The notes below the pieces were generated by a model. It made no database searches. It had not been told where the DNA came from and worked only from the letters and a program-made list of their open reading frames with translations. Shown piece after piece: positions 36,587-45,426 of a stretch of DNA of 64,000 nucleotides; position 1 is the first letter of the stretch; every line of letters starts with the position of its first letter. The position numbers and the translations under genes are program-made. The stretch lies in assembly GCF_021605415.1 (NCBI RefSeq), contig NZ_WKEQ01000001.1:124001-188000 (forward strand). Reading direction: 5' to 3'. This DNA is from Pseudomonas syringae (lineage in GTDB: Bacteria > Pseudomonadota > Gammaproteobacteria > Pseudomonadales > Pseudomonadaceae).

Positions 36587-36661
36587 GTTGTAACTTTAAA
36601 AGACCAACTACAAATGGCACGGACGCCATGCTTTCATCACGCAGACTCAAAGGACATGAAT

Positions 36662-38956
36662 ATGCAAAATACTCCCCCCTTTGTATTAACCGAAGCAGTT
36701 CATACAACCGCGCCGGCACCAGAAAACACTCCAATCACTTACGGGACGTCTCCAATCATCCCCGACAGCGGTATGTTTGGCGTGCCGATCAATGTCGTCG
36801 TCAATTCGAAAGAGTATCTGGCCAGCAAATCGAGAACTGAGCAGGAGGTTCGGAACCGGCTACAGCAATTGGCGCAATCCATCGAGCACGACCTCGCCGC
36901 GACCCGGCTACAAGTACCCACACATCCGCTTCCTCCCGCACAAGCGATTATCCGAGAGTTAGGCGTGCGTCAGACGCTGATTGCCAGAAAAACTGCCGAA
37001 CTTCATCAAAAGACTGCTCTTGCCCATCAGTTTTTTGGAGAGTCTCCAATCAATAAAAACTTTAACGATTACTACAAAAAAGCACGGGGCAACCACCGCG
37101 AAGTCGACCCAACGGGTATTGCCATGAAGGCCTGGACGTCGTCATACAAGGCCGCCCACGAAGCCAAGTTGCTGTCGCAGTCAATCCAGATGCTCAACCA
37201 GCAACAGGTTGATGTGCATAAATGGCTGGCCGCTGTGCAAGGCAACGATCAGGCACAAGCGGCAGCGGCAGAAAGCGCTCGCCAGGCTGCCGAACGCGCG
37301 CGCGTCGCCGCAGAACAACAGCGTCAGAAAAACCTTGCAGAGGCGGCGCGCAGACAAGTAGAGCAAAACGAAATCAACGCTCGCGAAGCGGCCCGGCTGG
37401 CAGCACTGCAAGAAGCCCGACAACTAGCCGTCCAGCAAGCGCAACGAGCTGCCGAAACTGCGCGAATCAATGCCGAGGCAGAAGCCCAAGAAAAGATAAA
37501 GGTTGCAGCGTTGCGAACGGCATTAACCAAAGCCGAAGAGGATATGCAAGCGGCTGCGGAGCAATTCGAACAAGAACAACAACTTCTTCAGACTGAAATG
37601 GAGCAGAAAATCGAGCACATCCAAATACGACTGGAGACAGAACGACAGAGTCTGGAGACACGCTGGAAAGTTATCCATACCGCTACTGCCATGGCGAAGC
37701 GGCAGGCTCAACTTGCAACAAAGAAGATCCATCAACAAAAAGAAATGCTCGAACAAAAGGATTCAGAGCAGCACGAAAGAAGTGATTCTCCTCGGCAGGG
37801 AGAACTTCACAAGGTCTACCCCGCATCGGGCCACGCTGCAGCTTCCAGCCCGGTCTTTTCTTTTGCTTCAAATGCGATCCGTCTTGCTCCCGCAACGGAG
37901 TTGGCAATACTCACGACTCTGCGATCAGCCGTTTTGACAGTCACAACTGCGGCAACCACGATGCTGGGCCCGGTGCTCGTAGGCTTTGCCGCCCTGCTGA
38001 TGCCTTCGCGCCTGGGCAATGGAGAACGCTTCTCCATGAGCGTACCGCTTGCCGAACTGGCCTTAGAAAATGTCGAGCGCTTGCGCGAGATTGCGGATCG
38101 CCAAGGGGCGCTGGATCTACCCGTCGGTTTGGGGATAAGGCACGTAGATACCGGGGCAGAGGTGTTCGTCGTTTCTGCTGACGACTTTGACGCTCGCAGC
38201 AGCGTCCCGGTGCTACACGGGACGTACGATTTATTTAATGACGTCTATGAAACAGTCCTACCGGACTCCCCGACAGATTTCCTGACCTGGACTCCCGCAC
38301 TCTCGCCTGCAAGCAGTACGACTGAGCTGCCTGTTACTGACACCGAAACACCCGATTATTCGGGCGCTCCGATTTTTCCAGTTGAGGGGCGACTGGATCT
38401 GCATCCCGTACTGGTGGAGGGCTGGGACAGATTTATCATCGTTTTTCCGGACGATTCGGGGATTCCACCGCTGTATGTGGTGTTCAGTAGTCCTTATGAG
38501 GGAGCCTCCGTCAGAGGGAAATACAGTGGTCGCTATTACAATCCGGAGCAAGCCGGTGGTCCGACACTTAGATTGGATTGGCGTACGACATTCATCACTC
38601 AAGCCGGGATTGATGGCGTTAAATTACACATTGCACGACTCGACCAATCTGACGCCAACGACATAATGATCCGGCGCCTGGAAAAAATAATGAGCGGATA
38701 CATGGAGCCGTCTGATACAGATTTGCGCTATTACTCTCATGAGATTCGAGAGTTGGAAAGATTTCGAGCACTAGGGCTAAAAGACGGATTCAAACCCGAC
38801 AAGGAGTCTTCACTATGGAACAATGCGCACACAGCCACTTTGGAAGATTTCGAGCTCACAAATGATGAATCTCTCCTTTACACGAAAGACGCCATTGCGG
38901 CTGCGGACAGACAGGATGAAGATTTTTTCAACAACTTACTTAAAGGGGGCAAGTGA
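36662..38956 (+). CDS. S-type pyocin (colicin-like bacteriocin)
   Basis: A 764-aa bacteriocin. The N-terminal part (1-190) is likely receptor-binding. A long Ala/Glu/Gln-rich coiled coil (about 195-390) is followed by a hydrophobic helix (about 425-455, LTVTTAATTMLGPVLVGFAA). The S-type pyocin translocation domain is at about 480-620, with the hallmark GWDRFIIVFPDDSGIPPLYV. The C-terminal ~140 residues (from KYSGRYYNPEQAGGPTLRLD) are the probable killing domain; it is not an HNH nuclease and I cannot name its activity. The start at 36662 has AAAGGA seven bases upstream. The stop overlaps the immunity gene start by one base (TGATG). AT-richer than its surroundings, suggesting transfer. Confidence 0.85.
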   Translation: MQNTPPFVLTEAVHTTAPAPENTPITYGTSPIIPDSGMFGVPINVVVNSKEYLASKSRTEQEVRNRLQQLAQSIEHDLAATRLQVPTHPLPPAQAIIRELGVRQTLIARKTAELHQKTALAHQFFGESPINKNFNDYYKKARGNHREVDPTGIAMKAWTSSYKAAHEAKLLSQSIQMLNQQQVDVHKWLAAVQGNDQAQAAAAESARQAAERARVAAEQQRQKNLAEAARRQVEQNEINAREAARLAALQEARQLAVQQAQRAAETARINAEAEAQEKIKVAALRTALTKAEEDMQAAAEQFEQEQQLLQTEMEQKIEHIQIRLETERQSLETRWKVIHTATAMAKRQAQLATKKIHQQKEMLEQKDSEQHERSDSPRQGELHKVYPASGHAAASSPVFSFASNAIRLAPATELAILTTLRSAVLTVTTAATTMLGPVLVGFAALLMPSRLGNGERFSMSVPLAELALENVERLREIADRQGALDLPVGLGIRHVDTGAEVFVVSADDFDARSSVPVLHGTYDLFNDVYETVLPDSPTDFLTWTPALSPASSTTELPVTDTETPDYSGAPIFPVEGRLDLHPVLVEGWDRFIIVFPDDSGIPPLYVVFSSPYEGASVRGKYSGRYYNPEQAGGPTLRLDWRTTFITQAGIDGVKLHIARLDQSDANDIMIRRLEKIMSGYMEPSDTDLRYYSHEIRELERFRALGLKDGFKPDKESSLWNNAHTATLEDFELTNDESLLYTKDAIAAADRQDEDFFNNLLKGGK

Positions 38957-39213
38957 TGAACAGGGTCGAACAGATCATTCAAAATGAATCAATAGAAGAC
39001 GCATTGACTGTTTTCGCACTTGGCTCTGCTATCCCATCGTTAGATCGAATGTTTGGGCGTTACCGATTCGAAGTCATCGCCAGCGGGGAGCTGCTCAAAA
39101 TCTACGCAAGACTGTTCGAAGAAGGCATTTTGGCCAATGGTGAAGGCGCCGTAGCAGTTAAGGGACCTAACTGGAAAGCGCCCGAGTTCCTGAAAAATAA
39201 TAAATATTCGTAA
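38956..39213 (+). CDS. Pyocin immunity protein (cognate)
   Basis: An 85-aa acidic protein beginning MNRVEQIIQNESIEDALTVF and ending KGPNWKAPEFLKNNKYS. It starts at the ATG that overlaps the toxin stop by one base, which ensures coupled synthesis, as is usual for immunity genes. It is clearly homologous to the second small protein at 39408. It should bind and block the toxin's C-terminal domain; this is inferred from position and duplication. Confidence 0.8.
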   Translation: MNRVEQIIQNESIEDALTVFALGSAIPSLDRMFGRYRFEVIASGELLKIYARLFEEGILANGEGAVAVKGPNWKAPEFLKNNKYS

Positions 39214-39216
39214 GTA

Positions 39217-39411
39217 TTGAATCTGGTCAGAACACTAACGAAATGCCGGATCAAAAAATCTCCTGCATGGAAAGATGTGCCTACAGCAACGCTGGAAGAT
39301 TTCAAAATGAAGGACGACCCAAGTCTGCTTTACACGCCAGAGGCGCTGGAAGCCGCCCTTGAACAAGATGAGCTTGAATACAAGCGTCTACTGAAGGAAA
39401 TGTGGATATGA
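39217..39411 (+). pseudogene. Orphan pyocin toxin tip (C-terminal fragment)
   Basis: A 64-codon open stretch directly after the first immunity stop. From about codon 17 it reads SPAWKDVPTATLEDFKMKDD and continues to the end as a clear homologue of the last residues of the pyocin: 23 of 43 aligned positions are identical, counted from the shared Trp. It has no signal for its own translation (TTG only) and lacks the rest of the toxin domain, so it is a displaced toxin tip left by recombination. Its stop overlaps the next immunity gene as ATGA. Confidence 0.75.
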
Positions 39412-39668
39412 ACAGCATCGAACAGATCATCAAAAATGAAACCCTGGATGACATTGTCACTGTATTTGCACTGTTCAAATCCAATCCACATCTGGACATG
39501 ATGATCAGGCTCCACAACAGCGAAATGCTTAAAGAATACGGAGCGCTTGAAAGGGCTTACACGCGGCTATTGACCACGGGTGTTCTAGCCAGTGGGGAGA
39601 ATGGTTTGTCCATCAAAGGCCCCAACTGGAAACCACCGAAGTTCATGGTTGAAAACCGATACGTGTAA
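39408..39668 (+). CDS. Second (orphan) pyocin immunity protein
   Basis: An 86-aa protein starting MNSIEQIIKNETLDDIVTVF, homologous to the first immunity protein along its length and sharing KGPNWK near the end. AAGGA nine bases upstream supports ATG 39408, which overlaps the stop of the toxin-tip fragment. Divergence from the first copy suggests it protects against a related but different toxin variant, as known for orphan immunity genes in polymorphic toxin loci. Confidence 0.78.
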   Translation: MNSIEQIIKNETLDDIVTVFALFKSNPHLDMMIRLHNSEMLKEYGALERAYTRLLTTGVLASGENGLSIKGPNWKPPKFMVENRYV

Positions 39669-39712
39669 AGCGCTGACCCGCCACCAGAATCCCCCCTGGT
39701 GGCGTTGTCCGG

Positions 39713-40624
39713 TTACAACGAATACTTCTGCAAATTCGCCATCATTTCCTTCAGCGCTTCAATGTTGTCTTTCGGATGCGCCGCACCCTCGAAGTCGCAA
39801 ATCTGCTGGAAGTTGGCCGCGACGTCTTCCGGAGAGAAACCCGCGCGCGGATCGAATCCGGCGCCGAGGCTGCGTTCCCAGCGCACCTTGCCCATCCAGC
39901 CACCGCCGACTTCGAACAGGCCCGAGGTTTCTTCGCAGTTTTCACTGGCGAGGTACACCACCAACGGGCTGACCAGTTCCGGTTTGAGTTGTTCGAACAC
40001 TTGCGGCGGGATCAGGCCTTCGGTCATGCGCGTGCCACCGGTGGGGGCAATGGCGTTGACGAGGATGTTGTGCTTGCGGCCTTCGATGGCAAGGGTGCGA
40101 GTCAGGCCGTAGAGGCCGAGTTTGGCCATGCCGTAGTTGGATTGGCCGAAGTTGCCGTAGATTCCGGAGGTCGACGCGGTGAAGATCACGCGACCATAGT
40201 TTTGCTCGCGCATGTGCGGCCACGCGGCGCGGGTGACTTTGTAGGCGCCTTCGACGTGGACGCGGTAAACCAGATCCCAGTCGGCGTCGTCCATTTTGTG
40301 GAAGGTCTTGTCGCGCAGGATGCCGGCGTTATTGACCACCACGTCGACGCGGCCAAACCTGTCGAGGGCGTTCTGCACCAGTTTGTCGCCGTCGGTGACG
40401 GAGTCGTGGTTGGCTTCGGCAATGCCGCCGGCCTCGCGGATTTCCGCAACCACGCGGTCAGCGGCGGATGCGTTGGCGCCCTCGCCTTGGGCGGAGCCAC
40501 CGAGGTCGTTCACCAACACTTTGGCGCCTTGCTTGGCGAACAGCAGCGCGTGGGCACGACCGAGGCCGCCACCGGCGCCGGTGACGATCACGACTTTATC
40601 TTCGAAACGTACAGATTCATTCAT
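39713..40624 (-). CDS. Short-chain dehydrogenase, (3R)-hydroxyacyl-CoA dehydrogenase type
   Basis: A 303-aa NAD(P)-dependent SDR resembling the dehydrogenase part of peroxisomal multifunctional enzyme 2. The cofactor motif TGAGGGLG is at 15-22, NNAG at 98-101, and the catalytic Ser151/153, Tyr164 and Lys168 are in STSGIYGNFGQSNYGMAKLG. The C-terminal extension (about 230-303) is typical of this group. GGAG nine bases before the ATG supports the start. A REP repeat separates it from the hydrolase and aldolase genes on the same strand. Confidence 0.85.
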   Translation of the reverse strand: MNESVRFEDKVVIVTGAGGGLGRAHALLFAKQGAKVLVNDLGGSAQGEGANASAADRVVAEIREAGGIAEANHDSVTDGDKLVQNALDRFGRVDVVVNNAGILRDKTFHKMDDADWDLVYRVHVEGAYKVTRAAWPHMREQNYGRVIFTASTSGIYGNFGQSNYGMAKLGLYGLTRTLAIEGRKHNILVNAIAPTGGTRMTEGLIPPQVFEQLKPELVSPLVVYLASENCEETSGLFEVGGGWMGKVRWERSLGAGFDPRAGFSPEDVAANFQQICDFEGAAHPKDNIEALKEMMANLQKYSL

Positions 40625-40750
40625 CGAGGGTGACTCCAGCAGGCCTGAGGACAGTGCTGCGAGTGTCAGGCACGAGGGTTTCGGTCACAACGAATACGGC
40701 TGGCGCTGAATGGTGCGCGATAAGGTGGGGGGATGATGGAACGCGAAATC

Positions 40751-40808
40751 AAAAGATCGCAGCCTTCGGCAGCGGCTACAGGGTGTATTCCGACGGCTGC
40801 GATCTTTT
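40751..40808. repeat. AAAAGATCGCAG inverted repeat pair
   Basis: Inverted units AAAAGATCGCAGCCTTCGGC and CGGCTGCGATCTTTT around a short centre, between the SDR gene and the upstream hydrolase gene. Confidence 0.8.
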
Positions 40809-41710
40809 CAGGAATACGCCACTTTGCGTGGCGGCAAGACATATTGGTCGCGAAATTCCAAGTAATGCTTGAGTACCTGAGCCGGCGCTTCAGTCTGCGG
40901 GTAGTGGCCGATGCCGCGCAGCAGCACGGTGTCAGGGTCAGGAATGAGTTGCCGATAACGCTCGACCATGTGCGCGCCCGAGATTGGATCGACTTCTCCA
41001 TCAATTACCCGTAACGGGATCTCACCGCGCTGCATGGCGGCGACCCAGCGATCACGCTGCACTCGCCGTTCAGGAATGTAGCTGATCAACTTGTGCATGA
41101 TCCGGGTGCCGCGATTGCTGTCGATCAGGCTCCAGAAATCATCCAGCTCGCTTTCACTCGGACGCGTCTGCGGGCCGAAGATCTGGCTGAAATTCTTGAC
41201 CATGCCCTCTCGGCTGAAAGCGCGACCGATCATCCAGCCCAACGGGCTCATCAACAGTTTTTGCATCAGCACCGGCCGATGGGTTTCCGGAAACAACCCA
41301 CCGTTGAGAAACACGCAACTGGCGACGTCGATCAGCCCTTCGTAGTGGCGCGCGAGCAATTCCTGGGCAACGCTGTCGCCATAATCGTGAGCGAAAATGT
41401 GCACCGGTTGTTCCAGGCGCAGATGCGCGAGCAAGGCTTGTTGCAGATCGGCTTGTTCCAACAGGCTATACGTGTGATCCGTCGGTTTGGCCGAATCGCC
41501 GAAGCCGAGCATGTCGCAGGCGATCACCCGGTAGCGCTGGGTCAGCGGTTGCCACAAGTAATGCCAATCCCAACTGGCGGTCGGAAAACCGTGGATCAGC
41601 AACAATGGCTCGCCCTGCCCGGCCGTCCAGTAACGGATCGCGTGGCCACGGAAGTCGAAGGTCTGGCCGTGTTTGCGCCAGACGCTGAGCGGAATCTCGG
41701 CGAGGGGCAT
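40808..41710 (-). CDS. Alpha/beta hydrolase with aspartate nucleophile
   Basis: A 300-aa hydrolase of the haloalkane dehalogenase/epoxide hydrolase type. The oxyanion loop HGFPTASWDW is at 40-49. The nucleophile is Asp109 in FAHDYGDS, not serine, and the catalytic histidine is in GIGHYPQTEAP near 272. The substrate is unknown. Its start codon overlaps the stop of the class II aldolase gene (TAATG), so the two are coupled. Confidence 0.85.
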   Translation of the reverse strand: MPLAEIPLSVWRKHGQTFDFRGHAIRYWTAGQGEPLLLIHGFPTASWDWHYLWQPLTQRYRVIACDMLGFGDSAKPTDHTYSLLEQADLQQALLAHLRLEQPVHIFAHDYGDSVAQELLARHYEGLIDVASCVFLNGGLFPETHRPVLMQKLLMSPLGWMIGRAFSREGMVKNFSQIFGPQTRPSESELDDFWSLIDSNRGTRIMHKLISYIPERRVQRDRWVAAMQRGEIPLRVIDGEVDPISGAHMVERYRQLIPDPDTVLLRGIGHYPQTEAPAQVLKHYLEFRDQYVLPPRKVAYS

Positions 41711-42492
41711 TAGAGTCTGAACCCCGGGTCTTGTTTATCGAGTTTGCGCAGCAGCGCCGGCCAGGCCAGCGCGCCTCCCATGCCTTGGGCGCTTTTGGTG
41801 ACGCCGGCAATCATTTGTTTGGCGCCCGCCAGAATCTGCGGTTCGATGGCGATCAGCTCAGCACCGCCGGTTTGCGCCATTACCTGAATATCGCAGGCAC
41901 GCTGAAAGGTGAACATCATCAGGAAGGTATCGGCAATCGTGCCGCCGCAGGTCAGCAGGCCGTGGTTGTGCAACATCAGAAAACTGTTGTCGCCAAGGTC
42001 CGCCTGCAAACGCGCCTTCTCCTCATGGTTCAGCGCCACACCTTCGTAGGCGTGATAAGCAAGACTGGACAGCACAAACAACGACTGCTGGCTGATCGGC
42101 AGCACGCCCTGCTTTTGCGCCGACACGGCCACGCCGGACGCGGTATGGGTATGCAGCACGCACACCACGTCGTGACGCACTTCGTGGACGGCACTGTGGA
42201 TGGTGTAACCGGCGGGATTGATTTCGTAAGGGCTGTCCATGAGTTTTTTGCCGCTCTGATCGACCTTCACCAGGCTCGAAGCGGTGATCTCATGAAACAT
42301 CAAACCGAACGGGTTGATGAGGAAGTCTTCGGTGCCGGGCACCTTGGCGGAAATGTGAGTGAAGATCAGATCATCCCAGCCATGCAGCGCGACCAGTCGA
42401 TAGCAGGCGGCGAGATCGACGCGGGCCTGCCACTCCGCAGCACTGACCTGGTCTTTGACATTAAGGGACGGTTGGACGGGGGCTACGCTCAC
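41710..42492 (-). CDS. Class II aldolase/adducin family protein
   Basis: A 260-aa metal-dependent aldolase-type protein. Zinc ligands are visible in LHTHTASG and HNHGLLTCGG. I choose GTG 42492 because AGAGG sits eight bases upstream; a GTG at 42525 is an alternative. The family includes fuculose-phosphate aldolases and adducin-like proteins acting on aromatic or sugar acids, so the substrate is open. It is translationally coupled to the downstream hydrolase. Confidence 0.82.
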   Translation of the reverse strand: MSVAPVQPSLNVKDQVSAAEWQARVDLAACYRLVALHGWDDLIFTHISAKVPGTEDFLINPFGLMFHEITASSLVKVDQSGKKLMDSPYEINPAGYTIHSAVHEVRHDVVCVLHTHTASGVAVSAQKQGVLPISQQSLFVLSSLAYHAYEGVALNHEEKARLQADLGDNSFLMLHNHGLLTCGGTIADTFLMMFTFQRACDIQVMAQTGGAELIAIEPQILAGAKQMIAGVTKSAQGMGGALAWPALLRKLDKQDPGFRL

Positions 42493-42629
42493 TGTATGCA
42501 CCTCTGCGTTCTTATTGTTTTGCACCTGTCAGCAGTCTAGTCAGCCTCTCCGATTCGCGTAGTTGCATTGGCAGCCAGCTTGATGACTGAACGAGTCAGC
42601 AATAAAGGTGGTCCGGATTCATTTCAAGC

Positions 42630-42656
42630 GTTGCCGCGCTCATCGAGCGCGGCAAC
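42630..42656. terminator. Strong hairpin after the flavodoxin gene
   Basis: An 11-bp stem GTTGCCGCGCT pairs with AGCGCGGCAAC around a five-base loop, just after the flavodoxin stop. No T-run follows, so termination is only possible. Confidence 0.5.
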
Positions 42657-42666
42657 GAGCACGCGG

Positions 42667-43122
42667 TCAACCCTTGAGCGTTTCGATCAATTGCGCCAGC
42701 CAAGGCTCGGCGTCGGTTTCCGGGGTGACGCTTTCGCTGGCGTCGATACGCAGCATGTCCTGCACTTCACGCACGCCCAGCTCTTCGAACAGCTCACGCA
42801 TCTGCTCGCCACCGCCGCAGAAGGTGTCGCCGTAACTGGCATCGCCCAGCGCAATGACCGCGCCCGGCAAGCCACGCCAGGCAGCCGGCAGCTGATCGCG
42901 GATTGACGAATACAACGGCTGAAGATTGTCAGGCAGTTCACCCATCCCGGTGGTCGAGGTCACCGCAAGAAGCGCTTGGGGGGCAAACGCTTGCAGATCG
43001 GCAAGGCTGGCGCGGGCGTTGTAAAAGATTTCAAAACCGGCGTCTTTCAACAGGTTCTGGGCGTGACGAGCGACTTCTTCGGCGGTGCCGTACACCGAGC
43101 CGGAGAGGATGGCGACTTTCAT
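42667..43122 (-). CDS. Flavodoxin (MioC-like)
   Basis: A 151-aa FMN-binding electron carrier. The phosphate loop GSVYGTAEEVA is near residues 8-18, and flavin-contact loops TSTTGMGELPDN and GDASYGDTFCGGG follow. The start is ATG 43122; a TTG directly before it is ignored. I recall a flavodoxin gene near folM-folE-folX in P. aeruginosa too, so its position is conserved apart from the light-sensing genes between. The redox partner is unknown. Confidence 0.88.
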   Translation of the reverse strand: MKVAILSGSVYGTAEEVARHAQNLLKDAGFEIFYNARASLADLQAFAPQALLAVTSTTGMGELPDNLQPLYSSIRDQLPAAWRGLPGAVIALGDASYGDTFCGGGEQMRELFEELGVREVQDMLRIDASESVTPETDAEPWLAQLIETLKG

Positions 43123-43272
43123 CAATCTGATCCTGAAACGGAAAAAAGAGCGGCGATTGTAGCAGCCGAAGACACAATGTTGCGATTGGCTCTCAACGGC
43201 GCTAATGGCCAGTAGACAGCGCCCGGCGATCTTTTAGAATGCCAGGCACTACAACCATAAAGTGATTCGCAA

Positions 43273-43749
43273 ATGATCAGCGCCAACCTTCTGCAACTGG
43301 TGATCAACGCGTCGAACGACGGCATCGTCGTGGCAGAAAGAGAAGGTGAGAACGACAACATCCTTATTTACGTGAATCCCGCTTTCGAGCGCATGACGGG
43401 CTATAGCAGCGAGGAAATCCTGTATCAGGACTGCCGCTTTCTTCAGGCAGGCGATCGGGATCAGCAAAGCCTTACGCTGATTCGAGAGGCATTGAGCAAA
43501 AACGGTTCATGCCGGGAGGTTTTGCGTAATTACCGCAAGGATGGCACGCCATTCTGGAACGAGCTGTCGCTTTCAACGGTAAAAAACGCTGATGACGGGC
43601 AAACGTATTTCATCGGCGTGCAAAAAGATGTGACCGTTCAGGTCAAGGCTCAGCAGCGTGTGGCGCAGCTGGAATCAAGGGTTGCAGCGCTGGAAGCCGA
43701 GCTGGCTGCATGTAAAGCGACGAACGGTGCAAACAAAACTGCGAACTAA
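43273..43749 (+). CDS. Short LOV blue-light photoreceptor
   Basis: A 158-aa PAS/LOV protein without an output domain. The LOV core spans about 12-120, with the flavin-adduct cysteine Cys54 in YQDCRFLQAGDRDQ (canonical NCRFLQ), plus LRNYRKDGTPFWNELSLS and YFIGVQKDVT. A C-terminal helix (about 120-145) is a likely dimerising coil. It closely resembles the short LOV proteins of P. putida (PpSB1/PpSB2-LOV), which bind FMN and form a light-driven cysteine adduct. Signalling is probably through a partner protein, and the nearby LitR-like regulator is the best candidate. Confidence 0.93.
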   Translation: MISANLLQLVINASNDGIVVAEREGENDNILIYVNPAFERMTGYSSEEILYQDCRFLQAGDRDQQSLTLIREALSKNGSCREVLRNYRKDGTPFWNELSLSTVKNADDGQTYFIGVQKDVTVQVKAQQRVAQLESRVAALEAELAACKATNGANKTAN

Positions 43750-43803
43750 TTGTCATTAACTACAATCACCACTGACTTTGTAACTAATCACTTCGAGTTT
43801 GCC

Positions 43804-44409
43804 ATGCAGCGTGACACCCTTCTGACACAGGACGAGCTGGATTTCATCCAGACCATGCAGCACAACCCGCAACTGAATGTGCGGGATGCGACATCGAGCC
43901 TGCTCGTCAACGGTGGCTCGCAGATTCGGGATTTGCTCACGCGCCTTGCTGCTCATGAGCAGGTCACTATCCAGGCCAACTTCGAAAATCAGCAAATGAC
44001 CTTCCCGCTGCATCTGGTAGAAGACGAGTTCCACGCCCTGCATTTACGTCTGGGCGTACCGAGCATCTACGAAGATGGGCCGATGGTGCGGCCATGGCGC
44101 CTGGTGCTCGAAGAACCGGTGGCGCTGGAAAACGCCAAAGGTCAGCCCGGCGTGCTTTGGGTGCATGAGGTGTCACACAAGGGTGTGCTGCTGGAAGTGC
44201 GCAACAAGACCAAGCCGCCAAAGCATTTTGCCCTGTGGTTCAGTCCTTCAGGTTATGAGCGGATTTCCCTGCGCGGCACGTTCGAGCGTGAAACCGAGCA
44301 CGGCTTCTACGCCTACGAACTGAGCCAGAGCGACAGCGATGAAACCGAACGTCTGCGTCAGTTCATTCTGCAACAACATCGCCTCACTCATCCCGCTGTC
44401 CATAGCTGA
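43804..44409 (+). CDS. Hypothetical protein between LOV and LitR genes
   Basis: A 201-aa soluble protein I do not recognise. It starts at ATG 43804 (MQRDTLLTQDELDFIQTM). The second half looks beta-rich (LRLGVPSIYEDG, WRLVLEEPVALENA, FALWFSPSGYERISLRGTFE) and might be PilZ-like, but a PilZ RxxxR motif is not clear. It lies 54 bases after the LOV gene on the same strand and could be co-transcribed, so a role in the light response is possible. Confidence 0.6.
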   Translation: MQRDTLLTQDELDFIQTMQHNPQLNVRDATSSLLVNGGSQIRDLLTRLAAHEQVTIQANFENQQMTFPLHLVEDEFHALHLRLGVPSIYEDGPMVRPWRLVLEEPVALENAKGQPGVLWVHEVSHKGVLLEVRNKTKPPKHFALWFSPSGYERISLRGTFERETEHGFYAYELSQSDSDETERLRQFILQQHRLTHPAVHS

Positions 44410-44412
44410 GTT

Positions 44413-45372
44413 TCAGGTATTCAGGCTGCCCGCCATGAATTGCGTCAGGCGCTGACGCATCAATACGCCTTCATTGCCTAGACATCCGATCGACGAACCC
44501 GCGAAAGACTCTTGCGCCAGATCAGACGCATCGCCCGCCAGCAATAATTGACAATCCAGACTCAATGCCAGACGTTTCAAGCGTTTTGGCATGTCCGGAG
44601 TCGGCACATGATTGGAAAACAGCACCAGAACTTGAGGCTTGATTTTTTCGCAAATCAGCGTGAGTTCGTCGAACGGCTGGCCGGTGGTCAATACGCGTAC
44701 GCCGGAATCATTGCCACTTAAAAACAGCGCGGCGACTAGCAGTTCAAGCTCACGGCATTGGCTGGACAATGCGCTGACAATCACGTTTCGAGGACGGGAA
44801 CCGCGCATCATGATGATCCGCTGCAGCACCCGCATTCGCAGGAAATCATCGAAAAACAGCCACTCGCTGGTTTGCCCGAAAGCATCCTGTCGCTGCAACA
44901 ACTGGCGCCAGAACGGCATAAGGATGTCTTGAAAGACAACGGTCAGTGGATACGAGGAAAAAACCTGGCCATAAACCCGATCCAGCTCGACATCATCAAA
45001 TGAACTGACCGCGCGCTGAATCTGCAACTGCCACTCCAGATAATCGGCCTGTACCAGATCATCGGGGATGTAATGCGAGAGCACTTTCAGCGGTTCGATT
45101 TTGGCCAGGATCTTACCAACTTTACTGACCGCGACCCCACGATCGATCCAGTCGAGAATGCTGCGAACACGCTCGATATCGGTCATTGAATACAGCCGAT
45201 GCCCGCTTTCGGTTCGCGTCGGAACGATCAAACCATAACGCCGCTCCCATGCCCGCAGCGTGACCGGGTTGACGCCGGTGAGTCGCGCGACCTCACGAAT
45301 AGGGAAAAGCTCCTCGCGCTCCAGCGTGCCAGGCGCCCGCAATATCTGGGCAGGATCCGTCAAAACAGGCAT
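44413..45372 (-). CDS. MerR-family regulator, class II LitR-like
   Basis: A 319-aa regulator. The MerR helix-turn-helix is at about 18-85 (FPIREVARLTGVNPVTLRAW, ERRYGLIVPTRTESGHRLYS). The C-terminal part has the outline of the cobalamin-binding fold of CarH/LitR photoreceptors (about 110-310), but I see no DxHxxG motif or other cobalamin-ligating histidine. That fits the B12-independent class II LitR known from P. putida KT2440 (PplR1). I choose ATG 45372 with GGAG about 12 bases upstream; an ATG at 45411 is an alternative. It is divergent from the ABM/folM side and close to the LOV gene, so it likely works with the LOV protein. Confidence 0.85.
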   Translation of the reverse strand: MPVLTDPAQILRAPGTLEREELFPIREVARLTGVNPVTLRAWERRYGLIVPTRTESGHRLYSMTDIERVRSILDWIDRGVAVSKVGKILAKIEPLKVLSHYIPDDLVQADYLEWQLQIQRAVSSFDDVELDRVYGQVFSSYPLTVVFQDILMPFWRQLLQRQDAFGQTSEWLFFDDFLRMRVLQRIIMMRGSRPRNVIVSALSSQCRELELLVAALFLSGNDSGVRVLTTGQPFDELTLICEKIKPQVLVLFSNHVPTPDMPKRLKRLALSLDCQLLLAGDASDLAQESFAGSSIGCLGNEGVLMRQRLTQFMAGSLNT

Positions 45373-45426
45373 CGTGCAGGTACTCTCCCTTTCAAAATAA
45401 TTGGATCCCATTCTAACGCCTATGTG

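Larger units (their letters stand above)
35961..36661. other. 700-base intergenic region between divergent units
   Basis: No convincing gene is seen. A 112-codon frame at 35977-36315 has no family signature and overlaps the promoter side of the DUF1302 gene, so it is left out. The region holds a strong orphan terminator (36388-36415) and, after about 36420, turns sharply AT-rich up to the pyocin gene. Confidence 0.6.
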
